From NCBI GenBank assembly GCA_964630925.1, contig CAZVZK010000237.1, positions 1 to 11,294 on the forward strand: DNA of 11,294 nucleotides, given 5' to 3'. A program made the position numbers and the translations under genes. Positions 5,674-11,294 of this stretch are shown here, one piece after another. Below the pieces are notes generated by a model. The model saw nothing but the letters and a program-made list of their open reading frames with translations. It made no database searches and was not told the DNA's origin. The stretch comes from RGDT01 sp964630925. GTDB lineage: Bacteria; Planctomycetota; Planctomycetia; Gemmatales; Gemmataceae. The stretch's first letter is position 1; each line of letters begins with the position of its first letter.

Positions 5674-8600
5674 TCAACGCCAATCCCCCGACAGGACGAA
5701 GGCGGCCCAGTAGTACGGCGGCACGCGCCGCGTGCCCTTCTCGGCGTGAAGCTCGCCCACCACGCCGCGCCTCACGCCCTCGCGCAGCATCGACAGCTGG
5801 GCCCGTCGGAGGGCCTCGGCGCGGGAGATGACGGTGTCCGGATCCCAGGCCGCCCGGTAGAAGTCGGCCATGAGGGCCTGCGTGGCGCGGTCATCGACCT
5901 TCCACAGGGACGCGATCACCGACCGCGCGCCCGCCGTGTGGAAGGCGCGCTGCATGCCCAGCAGCCCCTCGCCCGTCGTGAGGCCGCCCAGGCCGGTCTC
6001 GCAGGCGCTGAGGACCGCCAGCTCGAGTTTCGACAGGTCCATTTCTGACACTTCGAGCGCGGTGAGGATGCCGTCCTCCTCCCCCCCCTTCGGCTCACGG
6101 TTCGCCCCCGACAGCGCCAGACCCGACAGCAAGAGGGGGTGCCATCCCGTCACCGCTCGCCCCTCCCCGTCGGCGTCGCCGCGAGTGGCAGGCCCGCGGG
6201 GCTCCGGGGCGAAGTAGCCGTGCGTGGCGACGTGGGCGTAGCGCACCTTCCCCAGCGCCTCCCGGACCGCCGGCTTGGCCGCCTCGCCCTTCGACAGGTC
6301 CGTCAGCGTCCCCCCGGCGAACAGGCCGCGGAACGCCTTGCCCACCGCGGCCGCCTCGGCGAACGTGGCCGGCAGCCGCGTCCACTTGCGTTCGAGGCCG
6401 AGCGGGGCGGAGCGGCGGTCGTCAGCGCGGGCGACGGCGGCGCGGACGGTGTCGTAATCCACGTCGCCGACGACGAGGAGGGAGGGCGGCAGGCGTGCGG
6501 CCTTCTTCGGGGGCGCGAGCAGATCGGGCAGCGTCTGCGGCACGGGCACGGTGGCGATGGCGACTTCCTCGACGAGATACGAGCCGGACTTGCGTCCCGG
6601 CAGGGCCGCGAAGGGGACGAGGCCCAGCGCGCTGTCGGGGGAGACGAGGACCACCTTGGCGCGGCCGAGGTGCTTCTCCAGAGGCAGCCAGATCAGCCGC
6701 TTGAGGGCGGCCGCGGGCATGCCGCAGGGCTTCGCCGCGCGGAGCAGGTGGGCCCACGCGAACACGGCATCGAGGACGGGGGTGTCGCGGCCAAGGTCGA
6801 TCCTGGCCGCCGTGCGGCCCCGGCGGTGGACGAAGGCGGAGAGCCGGCCGCCGTGGAAGAGGTAGTCAACCAGCACCGCGCCCTCGGGCAGCGCCTTCGC
6901 GAGCGCCTCCGGCGACGCGCGCCCCTCGTCGCGCGTCTCGCGGAAGCTCTGCGAGAGCAGGGCGAGGCGGGCCTGGGCGTCCTCCTGCTCCCGCAGCAGG
7001 GCGTCCAGCCTCTCCCTCGTCGCGGCGGGGGAATGACGCAGGGCGGCGAGCCGGCGGGTGACTTCTTGCAACCGGGCGGCGGCCTCGCGTGCGGCCGGAT
7101 CGTCCGCCACCCGGAGGAAGAGGCGGCGCTGTGTCTGGCGCATGAGGATCGCGCCCTTCCAGGCCAGCACGTGGGCGGCCGCGGGCGGGTGGCTTTTCGA
7201 GCCGGGGGGCGGGACGCCCCCCGGGCCCCCTGGGGCGTCGCGGATCGACAGGCGCACGGACAGCCGGTACCTCAGGGCGTAGGCGGCGGCGAGCTGCTGG
7301 CGGTCGGACTGGACGGAGGCGAGGTCGCGGAGCTGGGCGAAGGCGGCGGCCAGAGAACGCTCGGACAGGGGGAGGGCGGCGGCGTGGTCGCCCATCCGCA
7401 GGTGCAGGAAAGCCAGGCTGTTGAGGGTGTTGGCGTAGTCAGGGTGCCCCTCGCCCAGGGCCTCCTTGCGGATGGCGAGGGCCTGGCGGAACAGCGGCAG
7501 GGCGGCCTCGCGGTCACCCATAACCCTGAGCTGGCGGGCCAGCGTGTGGAGGGCGGCCGCGTAGCGGGGGTGCTTGTCGCCGAATGCCTCCTTGTTCAGG
7601 GCGAGGGCCCGCTTGAACAGGCCGAGGGCCGCCCCGTGGTCCCCGGCCTCCTGGCGCATGGTGGCGAGGTTCCCCAGGGCGAGGGCGTAGGTGGGGTGCT
7701 TCTCCCCCCGCGCCGCCAGGGTGAGGGCGACGGCCTTCTCGCCGAGGCCCAGCGCGCCCTCCTTGTCCTTCATCGCCATGAGCAGGGCGGCCAGGTTGGT
7801 CAGGGCACCGGCGTACAGGTGGTGTTTTTCGCCGACGCCGTCCTTGAAGGCGGCCAGGGCTTGCCGGAGCAGGGGCAGGGCGGCCCCGAGGTCGCCCATG
7901 TCCTTGTAGAGAAGGCCGAGGCTGTTCAGGGTGTTGGCGTACATGGGGTGCTTGCCGCCCAGCACCTCCTTCTGCGCGGCCAGGGCCTGCCGTAGCAGGG
8001 GCAACGCCGCCCGCGGGTCACCCAGGTCCATGTGCAGCACGCCGAGGTTATGCAGGGCGAGGGAGTAGTCGGGGTGCCTCTCCCCGAGCGCCTCCTTCAG
8101 CACCGCGGCGGCGCGGCGGTGCAGGAGCAGGGCGGCCCGGTAGTCGCCCAGCTCCTTGGAGAGCACCCCGAGGTTCGCTAGCCCCGAGGCGAATTTGGCG
8201 TGCGCCGGGCCGTGCACGGCCAGGGCCACGGCCACGCCCTGCCGGGAAAGGGGGAGCGCCGCCTTGTGCTCGCCCATCTCATGGAGAAGGAGGGCCAGGT
8301 TGTTCAGGGCCTCGCCGTGGTCGGAGTGCCACTCGCCCAGCGCCTCCCGGCGCAGCGCCAGCGCCCGCCGGAACAGGGGGAGGGCGGCCTTGTGGTCCCC
8401 CAGCCTCTGCCGCACGGTGGCCAGGGTGTTCAGGCTCGCCAGGTGGATCGGGTGCTTCTCGCCCGCCAGCCGGCGGCGGACCTCCAGCGCCCGCTCGGCC
8501 AACGGCAGCGCCTTGGCCGCCTGGCCCTGGCGCAGCAGGGCCCACGCCTCGACGTTCAGGCGCCGCGCCTCCTCCCATTCCTTGTGCTGGGCGGGGGTGA

Positions 8601-8985
8601 AGCCGGCCCGGAGGCGGATCGTGCGTGCGTTCCAGCGGGCGTCGACGGCCCTCCAGTGGTCACGCCCCTCGAGCACCTCCCGGATGTCGGCGGACCTCTC
8701 GGCGTGCCCGGCGGAGGCGGCCCAGCGTCCGCGCTCCCGCTCTCGGCCGGCCATCCAGGAGCACAGGGCGGCCCCCAGCCGCGAGTGCGGCCCGTGCGCC
8801 TGCTCGGCCTGCGCCAGGGCCTGCTCCAACGTGGCGATGCACTGGGCCTGCCGGCCGGCCGCCCATTCCGCCTGCGCCCTGGTGAACAGCGCCCCGGCCT
8901 TGCGTTCGGCCTGGGCCTGCTCCTTCGTCGGCGTCGGCAGAGGCCCCGCCCCGAGGGCGAGTGCGAGGAAGCATACGGTGGTCAT
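5674..8985 (-). CDS. TPR-repeat CHAT-domain protein (putative caspase-like cysteine protease)
   Basis: The chosen start ATG 8985 gives 1103 residues. Residues 4-14 (VCFLALALGAG) form a short hydrophobic stretch that could be a signal peptide, but it has no preceding positive charge. A helical region follows, then tetratricopeptide repeats of the kinesin-light-chain type at about 145-550. Nine units have their G(E/D)xHP-like turn at exactly 42-residue steps (G175, 217, 259, 301, 343, 385, 427, 469, 511). Residues 584-596 form a Pro/Gly linker, and 620-690 look coiled-coil. The CHAT domain occupies about 695-1103 and carries the expected dyad: His922 in YAHVATHGYF and Cys995 in LAVLSACETGLGG, followed by EGLLGMQRAFHTAGARSVI and the terminal YYWAAFVLSGDW. 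CHAT is a clan CD (separase/caspase-like) peptidase fold; TPRs normally bind the partner or substrate, which is unknown here. An in-frame extension to ATG 9189 is open but Arg/Pro-rich and unlike any domain. A sigma-factor gene is divergent; PSD1 is downstream. Confidence 0.92.
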   Translation of the reverse strand: MTTVCFLALALGAGPLPTPTKEQAQAERKAGALFTRAQAEWAAGRQAQCIATLEQALAQAEQAHGPHSRLGAALCSWMAGRERERGRWAASAGHAERSADIREVLEGRDHWRAVDARWNARTIRLRAGFTPAQHKEWEEARRLNVEAWALLRQGQAAKALPLAERALEVRRRLAGEKHPIHLASLNTLATVRQRLGDHKAALPLFRRALALRREALGEWHSDHGEALNNLALLLHEMGEHKAALPLSRQGVAVALAVHGPAHAKFASGLANLGVLSKELGDYRAALLLHRRAAAVLKEALGERHPDYSLALHNLGVLHMDLGDPRAALPLLRQALAAQKEVLGGKHPMYANTLNSLGLLYKDMGDLGAALPLLRQALAAFKDGVGEKHHLYAGALTNLAALLMAMKDKEGALGLGEKAVALTLAARGEKHPTYALALGNLATMRQEAGDHGAALGLFKRALALNKEAFGDKHPRYAAALHTLARQLRVMGDREAALPLFRQALAIRKEALGEGHPDYANTLNSLAFLHLRMGDHAAALPLSERSLAAAFAQLRDLASVQSDRQQLAAAYALRYRLSVRLSIRDAPGGPGGVPPPGSKSHPPAAAHVLAWKGAILMRQTQRRLFLRVADDPAAREAAARLQEVTRRLAALRHSPAATRERLDALLREQEDAQARLALLSQSFRETRDEGRASPEALAKALPEGAVLVDYLFHGGRLSAFVHRRGRTAARIDLGRDTPVLDAVFAWAHLLRAAKPCGMPAAALKRLIWLPLEKHLGRAKVVLVSPDSALGLVPFAALPGRKSGSYLVEEVAIATVPVPQTLPDLLAPPKKAARLPPSLLVVGDVDYDTVRAAVARADDRRSAPLGLERKWTRLPATFAEAAAVGKAFRGLFAGGTLTDLSKGEAAKPAVREALGKVRYAHVATHGYFAPEPRGPATRGDADGEGRAVTGWHPLLLSGLALSGANREPKGGEEDGILTALEVSEMDLSKLELAVLSACETGLGGLTTGEGLLGMQRAFHTAGARSVIASLWKVDDRATQALMADFYRAAWDPDTVISRAEALRRAQLSMLREGVRRGVVGELHAEKGTRRVPPYYWAAFVLSGDWR
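7202..7236. repeat. Compact GC palindrome inside the CHAT gene
   Basis: A perfect 10-bp inverted repeat (7202-7211 and 7215-7224, CCGGGGGGCG with a 3-nt loop) is followed at once by a second small hairpin (7225-7229 with 7232-7236). The pair encodes the Pro/Gly-rich linker PGGPGGVPPPG that separates the TPR array from the C-terminal half. Its position at a domain junction suits an inserted palindromic element, but only one copy is in the window. Confidence 0.5.
7455..8588 (-). repeat. 126-bp tandem coding repeat (TPR array)
   Basis: Nine consecutive 42-codon units of the CHAT gene repeat without any insertion or deletion, with the Gly codon of each unit's turn at 126-bp intervals from 8463 to 7455. 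Recurrent plus-strand landmarks are short GGGTGCTTCTC-like strings and CAGGGC strings. The copies have diverged at the DNA level, so this is an old protein repeat, not a recent DNA expansion. Confidence 0.85.
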
Positions 8986-9203
8986 TGCCGGCCCCCCGAC
9001 AGCCCCCACGCCGCCCAGGAGTTCGGCGACGGACGGGAGGCGACCTCGACCTGGAGGGAAAGGGCCAACACGCGAGGTGGCATGGCGGATCCTCCGGCGG
9101 AAAAAGCGGACGCCGGTGGGCGTAGAATGGGGGGAGGGCACTCTCACCCGCGGGCAGACCAGCGGGGGTCTCTTCACGCGGGGCAACATTTTTCCCGCGT
9201 CGC

Positions 9204-9232
9204 GTGCCGATGAGCGCGTATAATCCTATGAT
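9204..9232 (+). promoter_or_regulatory. Candidate promoter of the sigma-factor gene
   Basis: A perfect TATAAT lies at 9219-9224 in otherwise GC-rich DNA, and a second hexamer, TATGAT, at 9227-9232. No good -35 is found 16-18 bp before TATAAT; for TATGAT the hexamer 17 bp upstream is GTGCCG (9204-9209). Either would give a leader of about 225-235 nt before ATG 9463. An 11-bp near-palindrome CCTATGATAGG (9225-9235) overlaps the expected start site and could be an operator. Confidence 0.45.
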
Positions 9233-9251
9233 AGGGGCGGATTCTTGACCA
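9223..9251 (-). promoter_or_regulatory. Possible promoter of the CHAT gene, overlapping the sigma promoter
   Basis: On the minus strand TAGGAT (9223-9228), the same -10 hexamer found before the secreted-protein and PSD1 genes, lies 17 bp after TGGTCA (9246-9251). It would direct leftward transcription and leave a leader of about 230 nt before ATG 8985. It physically overlaps the rightward TATAAT/TATGAT. The support is pattern only. Confidence 0.25.
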
Positions 9252-9354
9252 TCCCGACGGCCCGTGCGTCCCGCCAGGCAGGGCGGAGACGATGAGGCTC
9301 GTCGGGGGACGCGGTGTGGATCGAAGCGATCGAGCCGCCGGGGCCCCTCCCGAA

Positions 9355-9408
9355 GGCCCCCTCGTCGGAGCCAGTCTCCGAGGGGGCCGCCGGGACGAGC
9401 CGGCGGCC
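9355..9408 (+). promoter_or_regulatory. Two mutually exclusive hairpins in the sigma-gene leader
   Basis: Hairpin A pairs 9355-9363 with 9380-9388 (9 bp) and 9367-9370 with 9376-9379 (4 bp), with a 3-nt bulge and a 5-nt loop. Hairpin B pairs 9385-9393 with 9400-9408, a perfect 9-bp stem with a 6-nt loop. Bases 9385-9388 are needed by both, so full A and full B cannot coexist. This ends 54 nt before the sigma start codon. No U-tract follows B, so classical attenuation is not shown. Confidence 0.45.
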
Positions 9409-9462
9409 ATCTTCGTTCCCACCTTCGTCAAGGATGCGGCCGACACCCACAGGACGGACAAC

Positions 9463-11070
9463 ATGGCCATTCGACGCAACAACAAGAAGGCCGCGCGCCT
9501 GCCGGCGGCGGCCGAGCCGGCCCCGCGCGAGCCCGTGGCCCTCGAAGAGGCGTTGATGGGCCCGCACGCGCCGAACGGGCACGCCGACGACGCCGTCGAG
9601 GCGGTCGAGGCCGACGACCTCGACGCCGAGGAGGTGGCCGAGGAGGTCGTCCCCGACGAGGTTCCGGTCGGCGAGGTCGAGGAGGGCGAAGACGACCACG
9701 CCCCCGACGACGCGCTCGGGCTGTATCTGCGGCAGATGGGCGCCATCCCGCTCTTGAGCCGGGACGAGGAGCTGCTGCTGGCGCAGGCGCTGGAGCACCA
9801 CCGCTCGCGCTTCCGCCATGCCACCCTCGCCTCGTGGCGCACCCTGGCGCGCGTGGTCGAGGCGTTCGAGCGCGTCAACCGCGGGCAGCTCGCGCTCGAC
9901 CCGACCATCGACGTGGTGAACACCCTCGGCCTGACGCGCGAGAACATCCTCAAGCGCATCCCGCACCACCTGCCGACGCTGCGGAACATCGTGGCCGCCG
10001 CCGACCGCGACTTCTCCGAGCTGCTCAAGGCCGGCAGCGGCGCGGCGCGGGCGCGGCTGCGGCGCTCGCTTTACCGCCGTCTGTGCAAGGCGCGGAAGCT
10101 CGTGGAGGAGCTGGCCCCGCGCATCGACCTGCTGGACATCCTCTCCGAGGAGCTGCGGCGGACCGTCGGCGAGATGCGCGAGCTGGAGGCGGAGTCCGAG
10201 GCGGGCGGTAACTCGGCGGCCGACCGCGAGCGGCGGGCGCGGGCGCTGAAGCAGCTCCGCGAGCTGATGCTGGAGTGCCGGGGCCAGCCGGACGAGCTGG
10301 CCCGGCTGTCGGCCGTCATCGAGTCGCGGCGCCGGCTGTATCAGCTGGCGCGGCGCGAGCTGGCCGAGGGCAACCTGCGCCTGGTGGTGAGCATCGCCAA
10401 GCGTTACCGCTCGCGCGGCCTGCCGTTCTCCGACCTCATCCAGGAGGGGAACCGCGGCCTGATGCGCGCGGTGGACAAGTACGAGTGGCGGATGAAGTTC
10501 AAGTTCGGCACCTACGCGACGTGGTGGATCAGGCAGGGCATCACCCGCGCCCTGGCCGACCACGCGAGGACGATCCGCGTGCCGTGCCATCAAGTGGGCA
10601 CGCTGGCGGCGGTTGAGCGCGTGCGTGGCGAATTGTCGATCAGCCAGGGCCGCGAGCCGACGGTCGAGGAGATCGCGTCGGTGCTGGGCGTGACCGCCGA
10701 GGAGACGCAGTCTCTGCGGACGGTGGCGCGGCACCCGGTGAGCCTGCACGAGCCTTTGGGCGGCGACGGCGAGCGGGCGCTGGAGGACTTCCTCGACGAC
10801 CCGGACGCGCAGAACCCCGGCAAGGCGGTGGACCAGCACCTGCTGCGCGAGAGGATCGGCGAGGTGCTGCGGTCGCTGACGCCGCGCGAGCGCGAGGTGA
10901 TCGAACTGCGGTTCGGCCTGCGTGACGGCCAGCCGCGGACGCTGGAAGAGGTGGCGCGGGCGTACGGCATCACGCGCGAGCGCATCCGGCAGATCGAGGC
11001 GCGCGGCCTGTTGAAGCTGCGGCAGCCGCTGCGGAGCCAGCGCCTCGCTGAGTTCGCGGACGCGGAGTGA
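9463..11070 (+). CDS. RpoD-like sigma-70 family RNA polymerase sigma factor
   Basis: This sigma factor of 535 residues directs RNA polymerase to -10/-35 promoters. The start ATG 9463 is chosen because AGGA (9451-9454) lies 8 nt upstream and the protein begins with a plain basic stretch; an in-frame ATG at 9292 would add 57 residues unlike any sigma region. A strongly acidic segment (42-83) precedes region 1.2 (YLRQMGAIPLLSRDEELLLA, about 88-107). A long non-conserved helical insert (about 113-290) follows. Region 2 (296-375) has NLRLVVSIAKRY, DLIQEGNRGLMRAVDKYEW and TYATWWIRQGITRA with RTIRVPCHQ. Region 3 (376-455) contains GREPTVEEIASVLGV. Region 4 has LTPREREVIELRFGL and the helix-turn-helix TLEEVARAYGITRERIRQIE (493-512). 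Length and the insert resemble primary sigmas, but region 1.1 is not recognisable and RTIRVPCHQ departs from the usual RTIRIPVHM. It may therefore be a group 2 paralog. Confidence 0.93.
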   Translation: MAIRRNNKKAARLPAAAEPAPREPVALEEALMGPHAPNGHADDAVEAVEADDLDAEEVAEEVVPDEVPVGEVEEGEDDHAPDDALGLYLRQMGAIPLLSRDEELLLAQALEHHRSRFRHATLASWRTLARVVEAFERVNRGQLALDPTIDVVNTLGLTRENILKRIPHHLPTLRNIVAAADRDFSELLKAGSGAARARLRRSLYRRLCKARKLVEELAPRIDLLDILSEELRRTVGEMRELEAESEAGGNSAADRERRARALKQLRELMLECRGQPDELARLSAVIESRRRLYQLARRELAEGNLRLVVSIAKRYRSRGLPFSDLIQEGNRGLMRAVDKYEWRMKFKFGTYATWWIRQGITRALADHARTIRVPCHQVGTLAAVERVRGELSISQGREPTVEEIASVLGVTAEETQSLRTVARHPVSLHEPLGGDGERALEDFLDDPDAQNPGKAVDQHLLRERIGEVLRSLTPREREVIELRFGLRDGQPRTLEEVARAYGITRERIRQIEARGLLKLRQPLRSQRLAEFADAE

Positions 11071-11094
11071 GTGGACGAGCCAGGGACCAACGAC

Positions 11095-11131
11095 AGGGCC
11101 GGCCCTCCGCTTTGTGCGTAGGGCCGGCCCT
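11095..11131 (+). terminator. Terminator-like repeat after the sigma-factor gene
   Basis: The 12-bp palindrome AGGGCCGGCCCT occurs twice, at 11095-11106 and 11120-11131, separated by 13 nt, starting 24 bp after the sigma stop. Because each copy is itself a palindrome, the two can pair with each other as a 12-bp stem with a 13-nt loop. No strong T-run follows (CATTCATCG), so the mechanism is uncertain. Confidence 0.6.
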
Positions 11132-11176
11132 CATTCATCGCCTGCTCGAACGCAGTACCCGTGCACCGGCTTGTGG

Positions 11177-11196
11177 AATTGGACAGAATTAGACAG
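11177..11196. repeat. Tandem decamer AATTGGACAG / AATTAGACAG
   Basis: Two adjacent 10-bp units differing at one position sit in the low-GC non-coding tail of the window. No gene starts or ends here within the window. They could be protein-binding half-sites, but nothing nearby identifies the protein. Confidence 0.4.
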
Positions 11197-11244
11197 GGAG
11201 GGCGGCCACGACCCTGGCGTTGGAGGTCTGACCACTGGACCTGC

Positions 11245-11272
11245 AATGCAAATTCCGCCGAGGATTTGCATT
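11245..11272. repeat. AT-rich palindrome near the window end
   Basis: AATGCAAAT (11245-11253) and ATTTGCATT (11264-11272) are perfect 9-bp inverted complements 10 bp apart; with one mismatch the symmetry extends to 12 bp. In this GC-rich genome such an AT-rich palindrome is conspicuous. It could be an operator, a mobile-element end or a recombination site; the window stops 22 bp later, so it cannot be placed relative to a gene. Confidence 0.5.
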
Positions 11273-11294
11273 TCAGTCCCTCATGCCGCTGCGC

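Larger units (their letters stand above)
8986..9462. other. Divergent control region between CHAT and sigma-factor genes
   Basis: This 477-bp region separates two divergent genes. On the CHAT side it stays open in the CHAT frame up to ATG 9189, but the translation (Arg/Pro-rich) looks non-coding. ATG 8985 is preceded at 6 nt by a G-run (8992-8997), a weak purine site. The middle (9190-9235) is the most AT-rich part and holds all the good promoter-like hexamers. The sigma side (about 9231-9462) is a possible 230-nt leader full of inverted repeats: small ones at 9271-9286, 9288-9303 and 9319-9331, and two large overlapping ones at 9355-9408. An in-frame ATG at 9292 is considered an unlikely sigma start. 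Confidence 0.6.

Noticed and set aside
7443..8465. Regularly spaced similar strings resembling a repeat array such as CRISPR
   Set aside because: The spacing is 126 bp, in frame, diverged and encodes TPR units; there are no identical 25-40 bp repeats.
8986..9189. In-frame N-terminal extension of the CHAT protein to ATG 9189
   Set aside because: The extra 68 residues are Arg/Pro-rich without a signal or domain, and the candidate promoter structure overlaps the region; ATG 8985 gives a hydrophobic N-terminus.
6139..9213. Long plus-strand open frames (6139-7995, 8200-9213) with repeated EQGQGG-like strings
   Set aside because: They are the reverse shadow of the TPR repeats; the apparent repetition simply mirrors the 42-codon period of the CHAT gene.
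9226..10839. 537-residue minus-strand open frame opposite the sigma factor
   Set aside because: Composition is His/Arg/Leu/Gln shadow type with no family; the plus-strand sigma regions 1.2 to 4 are unmistakable.
5674..11070. Complete CHAT-gasdermin or type III-E-like defence system
   Set aside because: No gasdermin-sized gene, Cas gene, CRISPR array or Csx30-like gene is present; only the TPR-CHAT and sigma parts are seen.
11132..11294. Possible tRNA or small gene in the window tail
   Set aside because: No T-arm consensus, cloverleaf or start codon with ribosome site could be found on either strand.

Overview
The window is very GC-rich, densely coding DNA that looks like a planctomycete chromosome, most likely Gemmataceae-like. 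The evidence is a DUF1549/DUF1553 (PSD1) protein, a family expanded in Planctomycetes, a squalene-pathway HpnE oxidoreductase, a CHAT-TPR giant protein and a long sigma-70 factor. This assignment is inferred from protein families; no marker gene was searched.

Layout. (1) 2-697, plus strand: the 3' part of a secreted-type 6-phosphogluconolactonase-family beta-propeller, cut by the window edge. (2) 753-2063, minus: hydroxysqualene dehydroxylase HpnE, convergent with the lactonase across a 14-bp inverted repeat. (3) 2126-3289, minus: a secreted protein of unknown function with a Gly/Tyr/Pro-rich N-terminal part and a helical C-terminal part, ending in a strong GC hairpin. (4) 3428-5596, minus: a PSD1 (DUF1549/DUF1553) protein with a CxxCH motif but no N-terminal planctomycete cytochrome domain. 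(5) 5674-8985, minus: an 1103-residue TPR-CHAT putative cysteine protease. (6) 8986-9462: a 477-bp divergent control region. (7) 9463-11070, plus: a 535-residue RpoD-like sigma factor, followed by a terminator-like repeat and about 160 bp of lower-GC non-coding sequence with an AT-rich palindrome.

The genes do not form one obvious pathway. The most suggestive arrangement is the TPR-CHAT protein and the sigma factor, transcribed divergently from a shared region whose candidate promoters overlap. The sigma leader can be folded into two strong hairpins that cannot form together. The CHAT and PSD1 genes are co-oriented with a 77-bp gap, but PSD1 has its own candidate promoter. That promoter shares an 11-bp identical motif (TAGGATGAGAG on the minus strand) with the promoter of the secreted-protein gene, with the same 17-bp spacing to a TTGCGG/TGGCGG hexamer. 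I see no CRISPR array, tRNA, rRNA, transposase or recognisable defence island. The long open frames opposite the real genes are GC-driven shadows.
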